This document shows, piece by piece, positions 39,001-57,527 of a stretch of 57,527 nt of DNA. The DNA is from Phoronis australis (Eukaryota > Phoronida > Phoronidae): NCBI GenBank assembly GCA_002633005.1, contig NMRA01000313.1:396991-454517 (forward strand), in the 5' to 3' direction. Each line of letters begins with the position of its first letter. The stretch's first letter is position 1. The position numbers and the translations under genes were made by a program. The notes under the pieces were generated by a model. It saw only the letters and a program-made list of their open reading frames with translations. It had not been told where the DNA came from and ran no database searches.

Positions 39001-41402
39001 ATTAAATTGAAGACATTACTGTAGATTTTTAGAACTGTAGGTAAGGCATTTTTCACATATGCACACATTCATGGACTGGGCGCTTATTATAGCGAAGTCT
39101 GAAAACGAGTAGGGGCGCTTATAGGGGCATGGGCACTTATTAGGACAAATGTTATTATTTATAAAATAACATCGGCTAAAATGACATTGTATATTACAAT
39201 AAATCAGTTCCAAGAAATATGGTATTTCACTTGCTGTGAGCACATAGACCGGTCTTTCGCCTTCCCCCCTTTTCTTCAGTTCAGACTAGTCCACAAATTC
39301 CTTTGTGCACGACCTCACACTGTGATCTTTTGTCTAGACGAATCGCGCAATGGGTGACATCTACTGAATCAGTAGGATCGCACTGCGCCAATGTTTTTTA
39401 ATACTGGAGCATCGACATGCTGACCTAACTGAATCTTAAATTCATGATAAAACAGCACAAGGAGGAGAAATTTTATTCATGTTCATCTGGGAAACGATAT
39501 AGTGCTTTAGTGCTCTGAAAATTCGCTCGCCACCTGGGCGACTGGCAAGTCAACTTCTACTCGCCCAGCACCATTTTTACTCGCATTGAGGTTATTGTTT
39601 ACAATCCGACTCCATTAACGTACATACTTGATACTACTATTTTCTGAATCCTCAAGTCATGGTGATTCCAAAAATGTATTACTTGTATTGATTGGTCGAT
39701 TATTAATCACAATTCCGAGTTTTTCCAAAGCGTTCATTTGCAACGCGGACTTAGTGAGGCAGCCATTTTTGAAAGTGCTACCTGTCGGCAGGATTTATAA
39801 CTAACGGTTAACCGCGAGATGTCAAGTGTTTTCAAGGACGACATTTGTCCACGAGAACACACTCTCATGTTATTTCTAATGAAGTTTTGAAGAAGGAATC
39901 CTTTATAAATGACTATTACTGTTTTTTACTCAGAGTTTCCCTAACTTGCCACACGTAATCTTCAACATACTAGCCAATTTTGGAGTCTTTTTGACACACG
40001 CATGATTGTTGTAGTTATCAATCCTGCCGACAGGTGTCGCAGTTTTATAATGGCGGTCACTCGAGATCGGCTGCCGTAAATGAACACCTCGTAAAAACGG
40101 TGAATGCATGAATAAAAAGAGCCTAATCGGTACCACAGGCGTCCTCAGCTTCTGATCGTCCCCAATACACTACATATAATACTACAAGGTATGACACTTC
40201 GGACTTGAAATTCCACGGGTGCTTCACTTCAGCCGTCCATAGCAAACATAAAACTCAATAAATTTGCACAAAACAGGGGTTCAACAAACCATGAAGAATT
40301 GTTCTTTCTCCCAATACCATTCACGGTGTCCTGTTACGGCGACTTCGTAAGAAATTCGCAGTCAAAGAACAAAAATGTTCACAAAAAGCCCCCACACACG
40401 TTCTCCCTAGGCCCGTCGAGGTCAAGGACGGTTACGGAAATTGCCGGTGAGTTACGGAAGTAGCGACATCGTGACTTTACGCGACAAAGCGGCAATTTCC
40501 GTACCGTCCTTGACCTCGACGGGCCTAGGGAGAACGTGTGTGGGGTTTTTTTGTGAACATTTTTGTTCTTTGACTGCGAATTTCTTACGAAGTCGCCGTA
40601 ACAGGACACCGTGAATGGTATTGGGAGAAAGAACAATTCTTCATGGTTTGTTGAACCCCTGTTTTGTGCAAATTTATTGAGTTTTATGTTTGCTATGGAC
40701 GGCTGAAGTGAAGCACCCGTGGAATTTCAAGTCCGAAGTGTCATACCTTGTAGTATTATATGTAGTGTATTGGGGACGATCAGAAGCTGAGGACGCCTGT
40801 GATCGGTACAAGTAATACATTTTTGGAATCACCATGATCACCCTGACGAGAGGATTCAGAAAATATTAATATCAAGTATGTACATTAATGGAGTCGGATT
40901 GTAAACAATAACCTGCTTTGGCATCTTTGGCGACTGGATGAATGGCTAAGACGTATATCCCTGCAAGAGTCATTCTAAGGGAAGCCTAAGTCGTCTAGTT
41001 GAAAAAGGTTGGTTAAAATTTATATTTGATTAAGTAAAGTGAAAATTTTTTATCAACGTGAACGTGAGAACTTGAGTGAACGTGTCAGTTTTCCACGTGC
41101 ATTTCAATTTCACACATACGCAATCTTGAGACTTAACAAGATTCCATCTTTCCAAGAGCAGAGCAGTGCTGTCTATCTGCGATACCCGACGCCGACGGCG
41201 ACAGGTTACGTGTCTGCGGCCGGTTGAAAAGAAATCAAAGGGTTTCAGGGTACACGAAAAACAGTCTAAAAGTATTAAATTTTACTTATCAGATTCTTAA
41301 TAAACTGATTAGTAGAACACTATAGTTCAAACAATAAGCCAAACACGCAGTTACCTTAATGGTGCAAAATTTGACGGAACTTCGCCTGTAAGCGACAGCC
41401 AT
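17868..41402 (-). CDS. TM9SF4: TM9SF4, transmembrane 9 superfamily member 4 (18 exons)
   Basis: Exons, 5' to 3': 41355-41402 (proposed), 36821-36934, 35987-36086, 34682-34725, 32963-33075, 32168-32264, 30498-30607, 29546-29628, 28990-29142, 27596-27666, 26369-26501, 25355-25436, 24613-24772, 23963-24058, 22143-22222, 21626-21809, 19517-19606, 17868-18017. All phases fit, giving 635 residues; human TM9SF4 is about 640. Order: signal peptide, luminal domain ([48 protein letters not shown]), first membrane segment near residues 268-288, a cytosolic stretch with [13 protein letters not shown], eight more membrane segments with [20 protein letters not shown], and the tail KIYAAIKID. The final KID fits the family's KXD/E Golgi-retention signal. 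Known family role: endosome/Golgi multispanning protein tied to membrane-protein sorting and cell adhesion. The tail and VFRPP region favour TM9SF4 over TM9SF2. Confidence 0.93.
18120..18520 (-). repeat. Second copy of TTTCATGAAA repeat family
   Basis: The segment 18410-18510 is the reverse complement of about 3640-3745. Lies in the last TM9SF4 intron. Its outer boundary is approximate. Confidence 0.5.
18895..19205. repeat. Dispersed repeat copy (family C)
   Basis: Same block order as 12420-12720: GTGATTGGTCACTGTTGAAT, TGGGATTAAAAT, CGTTTCCGTTCC. Contains the 12-bp tandem repeat at 19113-19166. Confidence 0.55.
19113..19166. repeat. 12-bp tandem repeat, 4.5 units
   Basis: GTGCATACACTA repeated with single changes in the last TM9SF4 intron, inside repeat family C. 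Confidence 0.85.
19517..19606 (-). CDS. TM9SF4: TM9SF4 exon 17
   Basis: [20 protein letters not shown] then [10 protein letters not shown], thirty codons exactly. [16 protein letters not shown] is a family signature. Acceptor attctcttgcag. Confidence 0.96.
19895..20185 (-). repeat. Dispersed repeat copy (family B)
   Basis: Shares GGGGAAATCTCAAAAAA, TTGCAGAACAGTGCAT and TTTCTGAGATATGA blocks with 25975-26250. A related stretch lies near 10710-10820. Confidence 0.5.
20655..20950 (+). repeat. Dispersed repeat copy (family A)
   Basis: Matches 5510-5790 with the same block order (CACTGCTCTCCAAAATGGAG, AAAATAGGAAT, GATTTAGAAAAGTGTAACAG). In a TM9SF4 intron. Confidence 0.55.
21331..21650 (-). repeat. 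Tandem array spanning the TM9SF4 exon 16 donor (5 copies, 60-78 bp)
   Basis: CTGCAC anchors occur at 21341, 21418, 21492, 21570 and 21630 (spacings 77, 74, 78, 60). The last contains the true exon end. On the minus strand each unit reads TGCAGTGAG|gtaggt or gtgggg; the farthest reads GCAGGGAG|gtaggc. All therefore keep a donor-like site, and the frame stays open through the nearest units. Confidence 0.92.
21626..21809 (-). CDS. TM9SF4: TM9SF4 exon 16: central membrane core, donor within a tandem array
   Basis: [40 protein letters not shown] and [15 protein letters not shown]. Donor GAG|gtaggt. Two membrane segments. The donor is repeated four times in the following intron. Confidence 0.96.
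22143..22222 (-). CDS. TM9SF4: TM9SF4 exon 15
   Basis: [20 protein letters not shown] then [18 protein letters not shown] is conserved. Donor CT|gtaagt, codon completed by the A opening exon 16. No sizeable open frame of its own. Confidence 0.92.
22790..23220 (+). repeat. Dispersed repeat with ACTGACTGATGG / TGGATGGGATG tail
   Basis: Contains two internal related halves (CCATCTCTATGCCAAATGTGA and CCTCTATACCAAATTTGATG, about 75-80 bases apart), then GACAGACCGACTGACTGATG. This has the look of a widespread short interspersed or MITE-type repeat. Class not determined. Confidence 0.45.
23963..24058 (-). CDS. TM9SF4: TM9SF4 exon 14
   Basis: [20 protein letters not shown] then [12 protein letters not shown], one membrane segment with the ISLPLV..GY.FGFRK motif. 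Strong gtaagt donor. Confidence 0.95.
24215..24405. repeat. Dispersed repeat copy (family D)
   Basis: GGCAAAATTCTAAATACAG, TGGCTTAGCCACGTCAC and AATTCCCC blocks as in 14020-14215. In a TM9SF4 intron. Confidence 0.5.
24613..24772 (-). CDS. TM9SF4: TM9SF4 exon 13
   Basis: [20 protein letters not shown], then a membrane segment and [20 protein letters not shown] and WGK.SSGA are conserved. Donor GCG|gtgagt. Confidence 0.94.
25355..25436 (-). CDS. TM9SF4: TM9SF4 exon 12
   Basis: [20 protein letters not shown] then FAYAFM; LGMLSPS.RG is the family motif. Both ends split codons that fit neighbours (G|TG and GG|G). Confidence 0.94.
25975..26250 (-). repeat. Dispersed repeat copy (family B)
   Basis: GTGAAATCTCAAAAAACAG, TTTGCAGAACAGTGCATAGC and CCATTTCTGAGATAGGA match 19895-20185 in order. 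In a TM9SF4 intron. Confidence 0.5.
26369..26501 (-). CDS. TM9SF4: TM9SF4 exon 11
   Basis: [20 protein letters not shown] then a membrane segment [33 protein letters not shown] is invariant in TM9SF4 proteins. Confidence 0.95.
27596..27666 (-). CDS. TM9SF4: TM9SF4 exon 10
   Basis: [20 protein letters not shown] then EEM, the cytosolic end of the first membrane segment. The donor gtatag is weak. Confidence 0.9.
28090..28275. repeat. Dispersed repeat copy (family D)
   Basis: GGTAAAATCCTCATCACAGA and TTCCCCGTCATTCCCGATCA match the other two copies. In the TM9SF4 intron between exons 9 and 10. Confidence 0.5.
28990..29142 (-). CDS. TM9SF4: TM9SF4 exon 9: end of luminal domain and first membrane segment
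   Basis: [20 protein letters not shown] then [20 protein letters not shown] and a VVVVLFLA membrane segment. Acceptor ttttgttgtag lies only about 18 bases from a 24-bp tandem array. Confidence 0.95.
29161..29284 (-). repeat. 24-bp minisatellite next to TM9SF4 exon 9 acceptor
   Basis: Five 24-bp units (ACACAGCTATGACTGCAGTG plus AGCA) ending 18 bases from exon 9. On the minus strand the units carry TTGCTCACTGCAG-type sequence, a branch-point-like CTCAC followed by CAG, in the frame of exon 9 and without stops. One unit has CTGCTG in place of CTGCAG. Confidence 0.92.
29546..29628 (-). CDS. TM9SF4: TM9SF4 exon 8 (variable luminal region)
   Basis: [20 protein letters not shown] then KPQQIID, donor G|gtaaga. 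A poorly conserved loop in the family, with one cysteine matching the SSCTLPEG cysteine of human TM9SF4. Confidence 0.85.
29862..29905. repeat. ACAAT-type pentanucleotide microsatellite
   Basis: Imperfect ACAAT/ACAAA units in the TM9SF4 intron between exons 7 and 8. Confidence 0.75.
30498..30607 (-). CDS. TM9SF4: TM9SF4 exon 7
   Basis: [16 protein letters not shown] then [15 protein letters not shown]. Donor AG|gtcggt is a poor match to consensus but is the only one that keeps the frame into exon 8. Confidence 0.85.
31085..31215 (-). mobile_element. tRNA-like SINE head of a second type
   Basis: Minus strand: A-box-like TTGCCTTATCAGTTA near 31205, an inserted middle, then GTCGTGGGTTCAAATCCACC (perfect B box) near 31108-31127. 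The spacing is too long for a functional tRNA, so a SINE is preferred. In the TM9SF4 intron between exons 6 and 7. Confidence 0.6.
32168..32264 (-). CDS. TM9SF4: TM9SF4 exon 6
   Basis: [20 protein letters not shown] then [12 protein letters not shown], between ttgtgcag and AAG|gtaggg. DNLPVATR is a family hallmark. Confidence 0.92.
32963..33075 (-). CDS. TM9SF4: TM9SF4 exon 5
   Basis: Acceptor aacgttgcag. Codes [19 protein letters not shown] with the paired cysteines of the luminal domain, then [17 protein letters not shown]. Donor CACTT|gtatgt chosen because it rebuilds [11 protein letters not shown]. Confidence 0.88.
33820..33991. repeat. 25-bp minisatellite, 7 copies
   Basis: GTGTTATCCTAGTATGCATA plus TTTTG, seven units with minor substitutions and one 23-base unit. 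Mid-intron in TM9SF4 between exons 4 and 5. Units are adjacent with no spacers. Confidence 0.9.
34334..34557 (-). mobile_element. tRNA-derived SINE, copy 2
   Basis: Same body as 16389-16603. Here the A box is well kept (GTGGCCTAGTGGG near 34538-34550, minus strand) and the B box is damaged (GGGTTTGTGTCCC). Together the two copies show a complete RNA polymerase III promoter. In TM9SF4 intron 4. Confidence 0.75.
34682..34725 (-). CDS. TM9SF4: TM9SF4 exon 4 (micro-exon)
   Basis: Acceptor tatgtttcag, donor AAT|gtaagc. Codes [15 protein letters not shown] across the junction; [13 protein letters not shown] is strictly conserved in TM9SF4. Confidence 0.92.
34924..35808 (+). other. Run of open frames opposite TM9SF4, unidentified
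   Basis: Three consecutive plus-strand open frames (34924-35220, 35233-35457, 35482-35808) fill 880 bases of a TM9SF4 intron with few stops. I recognise no family, no splice signals tie them together, and amino-acid use is not distinctive. They could be a decayed mobile-element gene or chance. Confidence 0.25.
35987..36086 (-). CDS. TM9SF4: TM9SF4 exon 3
   Basis: [20 protein letters not shown] then [13 protein letters not shown], donor G|gtaggt. [11 protein letters not shown] is a family signature in the luminal domain. Acceptor tatccag has a weak pyrimidine tract. Confidence 0.92.
36821..36934 (-). CDS. TM9SF4: TM9SF4 exon 2: signal sequence and FYVPG start of mature protein
   Basis: Acceptor gctcattccag directly before ATG TCG; donor AGG|gtgagt. 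Codes [18 protein letters not shown], then [15 protein letters not shown], the universal N-terminus of mature TM9SF4-type proteins. Confidence 0.92.
37947..38010. repeat. CTCGCC..GGGCGAG palindromic repeat, copy 1
   Basis: CTCGCCATCTGGGCGAGTGA, then CTACTCACCCAGC. The same pattern recurs at 39522-39588. Probably the end of a hAT-type element; boundaries unresolved. Confidence 0.45.
38111..39141. mobile_element. Non-autonomous element with AATAAGTGCCCA inverted ends, copy 1
   Basis: Ends AATAAGTGCCCAGG at 38111 and GGGCACTTATT near 39131-39141 are inverted. The interior, from CGGAAGCTAGGATTCATCAA through GAGTGAGCGAGCGC, is shared with 45243-46265. No transposase. Lies in the proposed TM9SF4 intron 1. 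Confidence 0.6.
39522..39588. repeat. CTCGCC..GGGCGA palindromic repeat, copy 2
   Basis: CTCGCCACCTGGGCGACTGG, then CTACTCGCCCAGC, in direct orientation to copy 1. Abuts the 39589-40914 foldback. Confidence 0.45.
39589..40914. mobile_element. Foldback element with long near-perfect arms
   Basis: Right arm 40490-40914 is the reverse complement of 40133-40446 plus 39589-39690; the loop is 40447-40489 (43 bases). The arms are almost identical over more than 400 bases, including CCCGTCGAGGTCAAGGACGG, implying a recent origin or gene conversion. The left arm is broken by 39691-40132. No transposase; the open frame at 40379-40636 simply reads across the hairpin. Confidence 0.85.
39691..40132. mobile_element. 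Insertion within the foldback's left arm, itself a diverged foldback
   Basis: About 440 bases absent from the right arm. It has its own inverted halves: GTTCATTTG..GGCAGCC..CCTGTCGGCAGGAT at 39735-39792 against ATCCTGCCGACAGG..GGCTGCCGTAAATGAAC at 40020-40083. More diverged than the host arms. Junction TA...TA; no longer target duplication certain. Confidence 0.75.
41355..41402 (-). CDS. TM9SF4: TM9SF4 proposed first coding exon (residues 1-16)
   Basis: Minus-strand ATG at 41400-41402 in a YY1-like CCAAAATGGCTG context, sixteen codons [16 protein letters not shown], then AAG|gtaact. The phase matches exon 2, and it supplies a basic n-region ahead of the hydrophobic [13 protein letters not shown]. 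Alternative: translation starts at the ATG opening exon 2 (36932-36934) and this exon is unrelated. Confidence 0.6.
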
Positions 41403-41800
41403 TTTGGATATTTTACGTGGAAGGGTCACACTTTTTTTGAAACTATATGAAAGATGCCACTAACACCTTATTTTAGTAGCAATTCAAATTAATACTAAAA
41501 AATATATATTAACTGTATAAATAACGAAGAACTGGTGAAAAATGAAGTCTCGTAAAAACGTAATATTAGCCGAGTCCACTTTTAAAGGGAGTGGTTTCTT
41601 ATTAACTGGGACTTGTCTGCTTTCAGAATATCAAAATTTTTGTTAGGTGAAAAAGGGATTGAAATTCTCACCTATGTTTTATATAGTTATGAAAAATTTG
41701 GGGCCTTGTTAAGATTATGTTCCATATAGATTACAGTTGACATCCTTAACCCCTTATAAAAAAGAAATGAACCCTACCCTACCTCACATCGTACATTTCT
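41403..41800. promoter_or_regulatory. Proposed divergent promoter of TM9SF4 (-) and RPS20 (+)
   Basis: Inferred from the head-to-head start of the two genes. The right edge is a pyrimidine tract CTCTTCCTTTCC (41799-41810) typical of ribosomal-protein transcription starts. The left edge is the YY1-like CCAAAATGGC around the proposed TM9SF4 start codon. No TATA box is convincing. Confidence 0.45.
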
Positions 41801-54802
<13,002 letters not shown>

Positions 54803-54969
54803 GGCTTTAAGAAAGTGACTACGGTTTTTGTTGACTATTCTACATCAGCAAGCAGTATCAAACATTTGGTGATACACCCCAGGTTCCTAAACAAAGGCAG
54901 TTGACGAATCTGTGGCTGACAAATAGATTGTCTGCCTTAGTTGAAAATTCCATGTGATATTACAAAGGC

Positions 54970-55210
54970 TTGGAATTTTCATCTTTTAAGAGGATTTCCT
55001 CTTTTTTGGACTTGGATTTTTGGATTTCCAGTTTCCTCTTTTCTCATTGCTTTTTATCATTATTTTGACTTTATTCGTGCAAAAAATATTTAATTCAGTT
55101 AAAATTGCAACACACAAAATATTTCTATCACACAAACCTATTTATTTGTGGAGCAATACATCACTTGGAAAATGTTCCATTTTTTTGTCATTGGTCATTC
55201 CAAGCCCTAT
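54970..55210 (+). repeat. Dispersed repeat copy 1, downstream of RPS20
   Basis: TTGGAATTTTC.TCTTTTAAGA, TTTTTATCATTATTTTGACT and ATATTTCTATCACACAA recur in order at 56842-57075 in direct orientation. Confidence 0.7.
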
Positions 55211-56841
55211 GTTACTCAATTTGAACATTCTTGTTGTTGACCTGGATAAGTATGATATTTCTGAACTAAAAGGTCTCACTTTTCAAATCCTAAGGTTGTG
55301 TTCATGGGCCATTTGGTGGAGTATTGAGGAAATTATAAAGGGCCGTCTCTCACTACATTCAAACGTCATTGCAACAATTATAAGTTCGCCTAGTCAATTA
55401 CACCTCAAACCCTTCCACACCATGAAATAATTGAATTTTGCTTTCACAGAGATCACCGGGTGCACTGGCAACTAAAAAAGTGATATGGTTTTACAGGATT
55501 TGCCAACCGTTTCATGTGTTGATGTTACTGGAAAGTTAACACTACATTGTGGAAGTGGGAGATAGTGGTGTACACACGCAGCGAGATCATATCTGCCGTG
55601 TTGAGTCATTGTGCAAATTCTTAAAGGGCCAACCTGGTAGATTCATGCCAACTGATCATAAACAGACAACCTCAATCTAGGCATGTCTGGCGGCTTCACC
55701 AGTAGTCGCTACAATCCAACTATTTCCTTTTTGAGTTCCCAAAAAATGGTGCACATTAAAAGTTCTCCTGTATGGTATTGTCAGATTTTCGCATACTGAG
55801 AGGAGTTGTTAGGACGCCCTTTTGATCCTATTACATGTTTTATGACTGTAAGTTGACGAATCTAATAAAAGTCTGGCTATCTACCGTTTAGCAGCTATAA
55901 AACCACATTGCATCCAAGAAGCAAACTAGATTTAGACCTTTTACTGTATAAAATTGGTCTCAACTTTGTTCCTTATTCAGGTGGGAAGTAATTTCTGGGT
56001 TTGTGAAGAATTGACAGTTTGCTATTTCTTAAAACCGTGCTAAATAAAATGAATAAAATGGTCACGCACTTAAAGCCTCACTTGAAAGCATCGTCAATCT
56101 CGAGCAAAAATGAATTGCCAGTTCTTTCGAAGTCCTGAAATCGCCTCCATTCGATAAAGAAATTGTCTAAGGTTTAAGTGGCCAAAATCAAAAGTTACGT
56201 TTTGTAATAGAAGGCAGGTTTATGGCCACTTAAAGTTTGCATAGCCAGATCCACAGGTGTATCCAAAATATTTGCTCTTCATTTTAGTGGTGCACCTGTG
56301 CATAACCAATTGTCATTTGACCAAATCCAAGGTAGTGACGAAGGAAGTTCACCAATACTTTAGGCAGTCTGTACAAATTACTGGAAAATGACAGATGTCT
56401 ATCTCATGTCTTGGACTAATTCATGGGGAAAGTACAGAATGATATTCTATACAATTCATATGTGAACCAACTGTGAATTGTAACTTTAACATTTGATTCA
56501 GTTACACTTAGTGACATTATGCGTCATTGTGTGGATTGAAAATATCTACAATTCCCTAATTCGATCAAAAATAATATGGTAAAACCTCACCGATTTTAGA
56601 CAAAAATAAATCCCGAAATAGCATATTTTCTCTTTTCAAGTGCTCCAAATGTTGTGGATGCCTAATATGTTTCATACTATTTATTGGGACCTATGGTACA
56701 AAATTTGGATATGGCAAAGCATAATTTTGGTAACTGTTTATTATTTATTAAAACAAGAAAATTAAATTTCACCTATTTGTAATACTATATTGTGTAATAA
56801 ACTAATTAGATTATACTGCAACCACGTGGCTCCAGCAAGGC

Positions 56842-57075
56842 TTGGAATTTTCCTCTTTTAAGAGGATTCCCTGTTTTGGTTTCGATTTCCTCTCATTTGA
56901 TTTCCAGATTTCTCTTACGTCTTTTTTATCATTATTTTGACTTTATTCATGCAAAAACATCTATTTCACTTAAATTTTGCAAAACAAAAAATATTTCTAT
57001 CACACAAGCCTAATTTTGGAATGATTATCACTTGGAAAGTTTTCCTCTTTTTTGGCATCAGTCCCATTAGATTCT
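56842..57075 (+). repeat. Dispersed repeat copy 2
   Basis: Direct copy of 54970-55210 at roughly four-fifths identity by eye. The two are 1.87 kb apart. Confidence 0.7.
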
Positions 57076-57527
57076 CCAAAAATGTGATCCACACACTTGA
57101 CTACTGTACCCGTCCCGGTTACGGCCAATGCTTGGCTTACTGCCCACCCCTGAAAATTTCCATTTTCCAGTTTAAAGCGCCCATGCTCGACTTACCGCCC
57201 ACCCCGTTTTTAAGATTCCCAATTTAAGCGCTCTGGGCGGTAACGCGAATGGGTATGGTATGTACATCTACCTTTCACCAGATGAAACTCAATAAAATGC
57301 ATTTTTAGAAACAAGACAGCAAAACTTGTGATCTCTGATGAAATTGATTGCGTATGAACAAGCATACTTCTTGCCTATATTGAAAACATAGGAGAGTTGA
57401 ATGGTTATCAAAATGATTGTTTTTAGATCTGATATAACACAAGTGAGCCACAGTTAATTGTAGGGTTTCCAAAAATGAACAGTGTCTGAAAATAAGAAAC
57501 AAAAACACAGCAGTGTGAGAAACAGGA

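Larger units (their letters stand above)
54803..57527. other. Intergenic region right of RPS20
   Basis: Apart from the repeat pair, a GC-rich CTTACCGCCCACCCC / CTCTGGGCGGTAACGCG segment at about 57115-57255 looks like a mobile-element end. The open frame 55020-55430 (+) lies largely on the repeat and is not taken as a gene. Confidence 0.45.

Noticed and set aside
40379-40636. 85-residue minus-strand open frame
   Set aside because: It reads across the loop and both arms of the foldback, so its sequence is dictated by the inverted repeat.
55020-55430. 136-residue plus-strand hydrophobic frame
   Set aside because: Much of it is the dispersed repeat also present at 56842-57075, and the T-rich DNA makes any frame look hydrophobic.

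Overview
This is animal nuclear DNA. Coding sequence is split into many short exons with GT/AG introns, intergenic and intronic DNA is AT-rich, and much of it is transposon-derived. Three conserved animal genes can be assembled exon by exon: CCDC78 (+), TM9SF4 (-) and RPS20 (+). Intron sizes (about 0.3-8 kb), tRNA-derived SINEs, foldback/MITE elements and hAT-like transposons fit a marine-type invertebrate genome. The species cannot be named from the sequence; that placement is a low-confidence inference.

Layout. 1437-12373 (+): the 3' eleven coding exons of CCDC78, a coiled-coil protein of centriole amplification in multiciliated cells; its N-terminal exon(s) are not found and may lie left of the window. 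12374-17867: convergent 3' ends and intergenic DNA with repeats. 17868-41402 (-): TM9SF4, an endosomal/Golgi nine-transmembrane protein, in 18 exons whose phases all join (635 codons plus stop in my model). Its proposed first exon lies 4.4 kb upstream of exon 2. 41403-41800: proposed divergent promoter. 41801-54802 (+): RPS20 (ribosomal protein uS10) in four exons (118 residues). Its second and third exons are separated by 7.8 kb of nested transposons. 54803-57527: intergenic DNA with a duplicated repeat and no recognisable gene.

The most unusual signal is at the intron edges. In all three genes at least one splice site is embedded in, or directly abutted by, a tandem duplication. These are an acceptor of CCDC78 (61 bp, 2 copies), a donor of TM9SF4 (60-78 bp, 5 copies), an acceptor of TM9SF4 (24 bp, 5 units) and the RPS20 exon 2 acceptor (79 bp, with two complete decoy acceptors). 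In TM9SF4 the extra sites keep the reading frame, so they could add residues. In RPS20 and CCDC78 they bring in an early stop, so their use would make a poison transcript.

Mobile DNA includes a 1.3-kb foldback whose left arm is itself interrupted by another, more diverged foldback. There are two members of a long-inverted-repeat MITE family, and a decayed intron-containing hAT transposase (ZNF862-like) nested inside a second hAT-like element. A non-autonomous element shares the inner hAT's ends, and several dispersed families are also present. The three host genes have no evident joint function; their linkage is simply genomic neighbourhood, apart from the apparent TM9SF4/RPS20 head-to-head arrangement.
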